Shown here: positions 13,867 to 17,279 of the stretch, piece by piece
Numbering within the stretch: the stretch's first letter is position 1
Layout of the letters: the number at the start of each line of letters is the position of its first letter
Source: an uncultured Dysosmobacter sp.
Lineage (GTDB): Bacteria > Bacillota > Clostridia > Oscillospirales > Oscillospiraceae
Assembly (NCBI GenBank): GCA_934504065.1
Contig: CAKSVQ010000036.1
Coordinates: 1-17,279, forward strand
DNA: 17,279 nt
Direction of reading: 5' to 3'
Notes under the pieces: generated by a model
The model's database searches: none
Told to the model about the DNA's origin: nothing
The model's input: the letters and a program-made list of their open reading frames with translations, nothing else
Made by a program: the position numbers and the translations under genes

Positions 13867-14544
13867 TTACTCTTTGAAATAGTACCCGACCCCCCACTTG
13901 GTCATGATGTGGTCCGGCGCCGCCGGGTTTTCCTCCAGCTTTTCCCGCAGGCGGCGGATGTGCACATCCACCGTGCGGTAATCCCCGGCATAGGCATAGC
14001 CCCACACCACGTTCATCAGATTTTCCCGGCTGTATACCCGCCGGGGGTTGCGCATCAAAAGCTCAATGAGGTCATATTCCTTGGCAGTGAGCTCCACGGT
14101 CTTCCCGTCCCGCACGGCCACCCGTTCTTCGGTGTTGAGGGAAAGCCCCCCTACCGTCAGCACTGAGCCCTGATTGCGCTGCACCCCGGCAGCCCGGCGC
14201 AGCAGCGCCCGCACCCGGGCCTTCAGCTCCAGAATGTTGAAGGGCTTGGTGAGATAGTCGTCCGCGCCGGATTCAAAGCCCATCAGCTTGTCGGCGTCCT
14301 CACCCTTGGCAGTGAGCATGATGATGGGCACGTTGGAAAACTCCCGGATGCGCATGCATGCCTCCAGTCCGTCCAGCTCCGGCATCATCACGTCCAAAAT
14401 CAGCAGGTCGAACCGCCCGTTGCGGGCCAGCTCCACCGCCGCCGCGCCGTCATAGGCGCACTCCACCTCATATCCCTCGTTTTCCAGATTGAACTTGATC
14501 CCCTTGACCAGCGTTCTCTCGTCATCGACCACCAGAATTTTCAT
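13867..14544 (-). CDS. OmpR/PhoB-type response regulator
   Basis: 225 aa DNA-binding regulator. ATG at 14544 overlaps the comEA-like stop (ATGA) and has GGAGGA eight bases upstream. The receiver domain (1-118) has Asp7 and Asp8, the phosphorylation site Asp51 in LLILDVMMPELDG, Thr78 and Lys100. The winged-helix domain (about 128-223) shows L-T-x-K-E-Y-D-L-I-E-L-L, R-V-Y-S-R-E-N-L and the recognition helix TVDVHIRRLREKLEENP, ending in the wing V-G-Y-Y-F. All switch residues are intact. It is cotranscribed with its kinase and a GerMN lipoprotein; the target genes are unknown, but the envelope-linked neighbours (lipoprotein, D,D-carboxypeptidase) suggest a cell-wall regulon. Confidence 0.95.
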   Translation of the reverse strand: MKILVVDDERTLVKGIKFNLENEGYEVECAYDGAAAVELARNGRFDLLILDVMMPELDGLEACMRIREFSNVPIIMLTAKGEDADKLMGFESGADDYLTKPFNILELKARVRALLRRAAGVQRNQGSVLTVGGLSLNTEERVAVRDGKTVELTAKEYDLIELLMRNPRRVYSRENLMNVVWGYAYAGDYRTVDVHIRRLREKLEENPAAPDHIMTKWGVGYYFKE

Positions 14545-14897
14545 GTCTGCTCCTCCACTGTGATGCGCCCCTGCAAAGCGGCAAATTTTCCCTCACCGAT
14601 GCCGGGCACCTCCATGATCTCCTCCACTGCGGCAAAACCGCCGTTTGCCTGCCGATATTCCGCGATGCGCCGGGCCAGCTCCGGCCCGATGCCGGGCAGG
14701 GACGCCAGTTCCTCCTCCGTGGCGCGGTTGAGGTCCAGCGGGGAGAGGTCCACGCTTACCTCCACCTCCGGGTGCTCCGTTTCCACGGCAGGTGCTGTGC
14801 GCTGGTCGTGGATGGAGAGCCCCAGCAGCGCGCACAAAAATACGCCCGTCATGCCGATGAGAAGCCATTCTGTTTTCGTGATTTTTCCTGCGCGCAT
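14541..14897 (-). CDS. ComEA-like helix-hairpin-helix DNA-binding protein
   Basis: 118 aa. ATG at 14897 with GGGAG upstream. One N-terminal membrane helix (about 11-29) anchors the protein, followed by a linker (30-50) and a ComEA-type tandem HhH domain (51-118): LNRATEEELASLPGIGPELA, then GGFAAVEEIMEVPGIGEGK; the two P-G-I-G hairpins are the DNA backbone contacts. ComEA binds incoming DNA outside the membrane in competence, but short ComEA-like proteins are widespread in bacteria not shown to be competent, and no comEB/comEC follows here. Instead it is first in an operon with a two-component system, overlapping the regulator by 4 bp. That link is unusual and may reflect only shared transcription. 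Confidence 0.9.
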   Translation of the reverse strand: MRAGKITKTEWLLIGMTGVFLCALLGLSIHDQRTAPAVETEHPEVEVSVDLSPLDLNRATEEELASLPGIGPELARRIAEYRQANGGFAAVEEIMEVPGIGEGKFAALQGRITVEEQT

Positions 14898-14901
14898 TTT
14901 G

Positions 14902-14930
14902 TTGAACTCCCGCGAATTATTTGCTATACT
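14902..14930 (+). promoter_or_regulatory. Promoter of the D,D-carboxypeptidase gene
   Basis: TTGAAC at 14902-14907, a 17-base spacer and TATACT at 14925-14930, each five of six to consensus, 44 bp before the start codon. The -35 box abuts the start region of the divergent comEA-like gene. Confidence 0.75.
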
Positions 14931-14945
14931 ATCTGTGATTCATTT

Positions 14946-14954
14946 ATTATACCA
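14946..14954 (-). promoter_or_regulatory. Extended -10 promoter of the comEA-RR-HK-gerMN operon
   Basis: On the minus strand TATAAT (14951-14946) preceded by TG-N forms an extended -10 box, with only a poor -35. It overlaps the divergent carboxypeptidase leader, so the two promoters are interleaved within about 50 bp. Confidence 0.5.
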
Positions 14955-14973
14955 TATCATACAGGAGATGCAC

Positions 14974-16350
14974 ATGAAAACAAAACGCTTTTTCTCTGTT
15001 TTTTTACTGATCGCCCTTGTGATGAGCCTGTGCGCTCCCGCTGCCTGGGCCGCGGAGGACGGCCCCACGCTGCCGGAGGACCCGGATATTCAGGCCAAGG
15101 CGGCGCTGCTGGTGGATTATAATACCGGAGAGATCATCTATGCCAAAAACGAGCATGCCGAGCTGTATCCCGCCAGCCTGACCAAGATCATGACCGCCCT
15201 TTTGACGCTGGAGGCCATTGAAGCGGGCAAGCTGAGCATGGACCAGTCTCTCACCGCCACTGCCTCCGCGCTGGAGGGACTGTCCGCCGACGGCAGCTCC
15301 GCCGGGATCAAGGAGGGCGAGACCATGCCCGTGCGGGATTTGATGTACTGCATGCTGGTGGTCTCGGCCAACGAGGCCTGCGACATTTTGGCCGAGGCCG
15401 TTTCCGGCTCGGTGAGTGCCTTTGTGGACGCCATGAACGCCAAGGCGCAGGCGCTGGGCTGCAAGAACACCCACTTCGCAAACCCCAACGGTCTGCACGA
15501 TCCACAGCATTATACCTCCGCGTGGGATATGTACCTCATCACCCGGGCCGCGATGGAATATCCCGATTTTATGACCATCTGCAATACCGCCACCATTACG
15601 GTGCCCGCCACCAACCTCAGTGCTGCGCGGACGCTGTACACCACCAATAACCTGCTCTCCAGCTGGCGCGTCATCGGCTATCGGGATACCCGCGCGCAGG
15701 GCATCAAGACCGGATCGACCAGCGCGGCGGGCCTTTGTCTGGTGTCCTCCGCCGTGCAGGGGAGCCTGCACTTTGTCAGCGTGATCCTGGGGGCTGAACG
15801 GGTGGAGGAAAACGGGCGGGGCAACATCCGCAGCTTCTCCGAGACCTCCCGGATGTTTGATTACGGCTTTGATAACTTTACATACAAAACCATCATCGAC
15901 CCCAACGAACCCATTCAGGAGGTGCCTGTCACCCTTTCCAAGCTGGATCATGTCACGGTGCATCCCGCGCAGGAGATGGAGGTGTTGCTGCCCAAGGGCC
16001 TGAACGAATCGGACATGGAGCGCACCATCACGCTGGACAGTGACAGCGTGGAGGCCCCTGTTGCGCAGGGGGACAAGCTGGGCTCCATGTCGCTGAGCTA
16101 CGGCGGAAAGGTGTATGCCACCGTAGACCTTCTGGCCATGCACGATGTGGAGGCCAGCCGGGTGCTGACGCTGTGGCGGGACGTGAAGGACTTCTTTGCC
16201 AAGACCTCCGTCCGTGTGGCGGGTGTGGTGATTTTGCTTGCGGTGCTGGCTCTGCTTGCATGGAAGCTGGTGCTGGGCAAGCGGCGCTACCGCTATGGTC
16301 GCAGCGTGGGCTGTGGCCGCAGCGGCGGTTATCGCGGCAGGAGAAGATAG
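14974..16350 (+). CDS. D-alanyl-D-alanine carboxypeptidase (DacF/PBP5-like, S11)
   Basis: 458 aa penicillin-binding protein that trims the terminal D-Ala from peptidoglycan stem peptides outside the membrane. I chose ATG at 14974 because AGGAG sits at 14963-14967; an ATG at 14968 is too close. A signal peptide (1-27, ending AAWA-AED) precedes the S11 domain with S-L-T-K (Ser68, Lys71), S-A-N (131-133) and K-T-G (245-247), all intact. A C-terminal beta-rich domain (about 295-405) follows, then a membrane helix near 418-436 (VAGVVILLAVLALLAWKLVL) and a short tail rich in Arg, Gly and Tyr. That anchor is a full transmembrane span rather than the amphipathic helix of E. coli PBP5. It is divergent from the two-component operon. 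Confidence 0.95.
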   Translation: MKTKRFFSVFLLIALVMSLCAPAAWAAEDGPTLPEDPDIQAKAALLVDYNTGEIIYAKNEHAELYPASLTKIMTALLTLEAIEAGKLSMDQSLTATASALEGLSADGSSAGIKEGETMPVRDLMYCMLVVSANEACDILAEAVSGSVSAFVDAMNAKAQALGCKNTHFANPNGLHDPQHYTSAWDMYLITRAAMEYPDFMTICNTATITVPATNLSAARTLYTTNNLLSSWRVIGYRDTRAQGIKTGSTSAAGLCLVSSAVQGSLHFVSVILGAERVEENGRGNIRSFSETSRMFDYGFDNFTYKTIIDPNEPIQEVPVTLSKLDHVTVHPAQEMEVLLPKGLNESDMERTITLDSDSVEAPVAQGDKLGSMSLSYGGKVYATVDLLAMHDVEASRVLTLWRDVKDFFAKTSVRVAGVVILLAVLALLAWKLVLGKRRYRYGRSVGCGRSGGYRGRRR

Positions 16351-16482
16351 AAAACTTCGTCCAAGTGGTGGAGCCACTTGGACGTGGAGGATTCGCTGTG
16401 CTATGTGCCTCGTTGGCCGCGATGCGGCCAACGAGGCACACGCTCTGCGCAGAGAGTTTTTCCCGACGTACACACCGCCGGA
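16351..16482 (+). repeat. Structured intergenic repeat, copy 3 (truncated)
   Basis: Starts right after the carboxypeptidase stop. Stem 1 is 16358-16368/16374-16384 with stem bases TCCA/TGGA where copies 1 and 2 have AAAA/TTTT. Stem 2 is extended to 16 perfect pairs (16405-16420/16424-16439, loop GAT). The next box GCGCAGAGAG and the left arm of stem 3 (16456-16465) with its 13-base loop are kept, but the right arm stops after CGG at 16481, where transposase sequence begins. Stem 4 and the right end are missing. It may act as the carboxypeptidase terminator. Confidence 0.75.
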
Positions 16483-17279
16483 GAGCAGCGTGAAAGAGGC
16501 ACTCATCGGGATGTACCTGACAGGTATCTCTGTGCGCCGTGTGGAGGGACAGCAAGGGCTCTCCCTCTACAGTGAGCTGAACAAGAAAGCCTACGTCCAC
16601 ATTGAGGACTGGCGAAACCGCCCTTTGCAGGGTGGTCGGTATCCGTATGTCTACGTGGATGGCATTTACCTGCGCCGCAACTGGGGTGGAGAGTACGAAA
16701 ATGTTGCCATTCTGGTGGCGATCGCCGTGAATGAGGACGGTTTCCGTGAGGTCCCGGGCGCTGCCGAGGGGATGAAAGAGGACAAGGCCAGCTGGGTCAG
16801 CTTCTTCCAGTGGCTCCGTGGCCGCGGTCTAGACGGCGTGAAGCTCATTGTCGGCGACAAGTGCATGGGGATGTTGGAGGCTGTGGGCGAAGTATTCCCA
16901 GATGCCAAATACCAGCGCTGCATCGTGCATTTCTACCGCAATGTTTTCTCCGTTGTACCCAAATCAAAGGTCAAGATCGTGGCGAAGATGCTCAAGGCGA
17001 TCCACGCACGAAAGCAAGAAAGCCGCCCGCGAGAAGGCGAGAGCCCTTGTCGCCGAGTTGAGAGCGATGAAGCTGAAGGAAGCTGGAAAGGTCGAGGAAG
17101 GCATCGAGGAGACGTTGACCTGCTGCGATTTTCCCAGTGAACACTGGACGCGCATCCGCACCAACAACGTGATCGAGCGGCTGAACCGTGAGATCCGCCG
17201 CAGGACCCGCGTGGTGGGGACATTCCCTGACGGCAACTCCGCCCTGATGCTGGTCTGCGCGAGGCTGCGCCATGTGGCG
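16483..17279 (+). pseudogene. IS256/Mutator-family transposase remnant, frameshifted and N-truncated
   Basis: The first third of the protein is missing; homology starts near 16483 with SSVKEALIGMYLTGISVRRVE. About eight residues are lost next (the normal link between VRRVE and SELNKKAY is shortened to EGQQGLSLY), then YPYVYVDGIYLRRNWGGEYENVA (first catalytic Asp), GDKCMGM (second Asp) and RCIVHFYRNV, the Mutator signature. Near 17009 the frame changes: upstream reads through 17008, and downstream KKAAREKARALVAELRAMK resumes in the frame starting at 17010, consistent with a 2-base loss. The second part, with RTNNVIERLNREIRRRTRVV, runs to the window end without a stop. With no start, a deletion and a frameshift, it should be inactive. 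It joins the truncated repeat at its left edge. Confidence 0.9.

Noticed and set aside
12411..13877. Open frame of 488 codons on the plus strand opposite the kinase
   Set aside because: Antisense to a complete histidine kinase; shadow composition and no ribosome site.
16238..16482. Reading the transposase as starting inside the carboxypeptidase gene
   Set aside because: The frame is open there only by chance; the segment is out-of-frame carboxypeptidase and repeat sequence, and transposase homology begins near 16483.
15004..16506. Long open frame (500 codons) on the minus strand opposite the carboxypeptidase
   Set aside because: It is antisense to a gene with intact S11 motifs, is rich in His, Gln, Gly and Arg as GC-rich shadow frames are, and has no ribosome site.

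Overview
The window looks like chromosome of a GC-rich, low-oxygen Bacillota of class Clostridia, most likely Oscillospiraceae (Oscillibacter/Flavonifractor-like). This is inferred from gene types (SWIM-only protein, BioY with a BirA operator, DegV/FakB paralogues, an acyl-ACP thioesterase, a GerMN lipoprotein behind an OmpR-type two-component system, a DacF-like D,D-carboxypeptidase), from Shine-Dalgarno sites at nearly every start, and from codons rich in G/C at third positions. No rRNA, tRNA, CRISPR array, prophage or replication origin was seen.

Layout. 1-540: no gene, AT-richer and packed with hairpins. 553-1659: a small SWIM zinc-finger protein facing a putative ATC-hydrolase-family protein. 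1728-2371: BirA operator, promoter and biotin transporter bioY, closed by a perfect 22-bp two-way terminator. 2426-2996: a small XRE repressor divergent from a small DUF6809-like protein, with repeated half-sites between them. 2948-3814: first DegV/FakB protein. 4149-4688: macrodomain ADP-ribosyl hydrolase. 4703-5911: M20 amidohydrolase. 6153-7792: operon of a second DegV/FakB protein and an acyl-ACP thioesterase. 7862-9196: MATE exporter with a structured leader. 9360-10517: DUF2974 alpha/beta hydrolase. 10662-11264: tandem-OB SSB-like protein. 14897 down to 11566 (minus strand): operon comEA-like, response regulator, sensor kinase, GerMN lipoprotein, with ATGA overlaps. 14974-16350: D-alanyl-D-alanine carboxypeptidase, divergent from that operon. 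16483-17279: broken IS256/Mutator transposase running off the window.

The genes are mostly housekeeping or accessory metabolism: lipid (two fatty-acid-binding DegV proteins, thioesterase), envelope (carboxypeptidase, two-component system, lipoprotein), biotin uptake and export. The DegV-thioesterase pair is the clearest functional unit: one enzyme would release fatty acid from acyl-ACP and the other would bind it.

The most unusual signal is not a gene. A structured repeat of about 200-260 bp occurs in three intergenic gaps (3895-4090, 11264-11524, and a truncated copy at 16351-16482), plus a minimal end-to-end hairpin at 5978-6018. Up to four stem-loops are kept in the same order and with similar or identical loop sizes, while the stem bases change on both sides together. 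That is compensatory change and argues for selection on folding, or for a mobile element whose hairpins matter. The third copy is cut inside its third stem at the edge of the transposase remnant.
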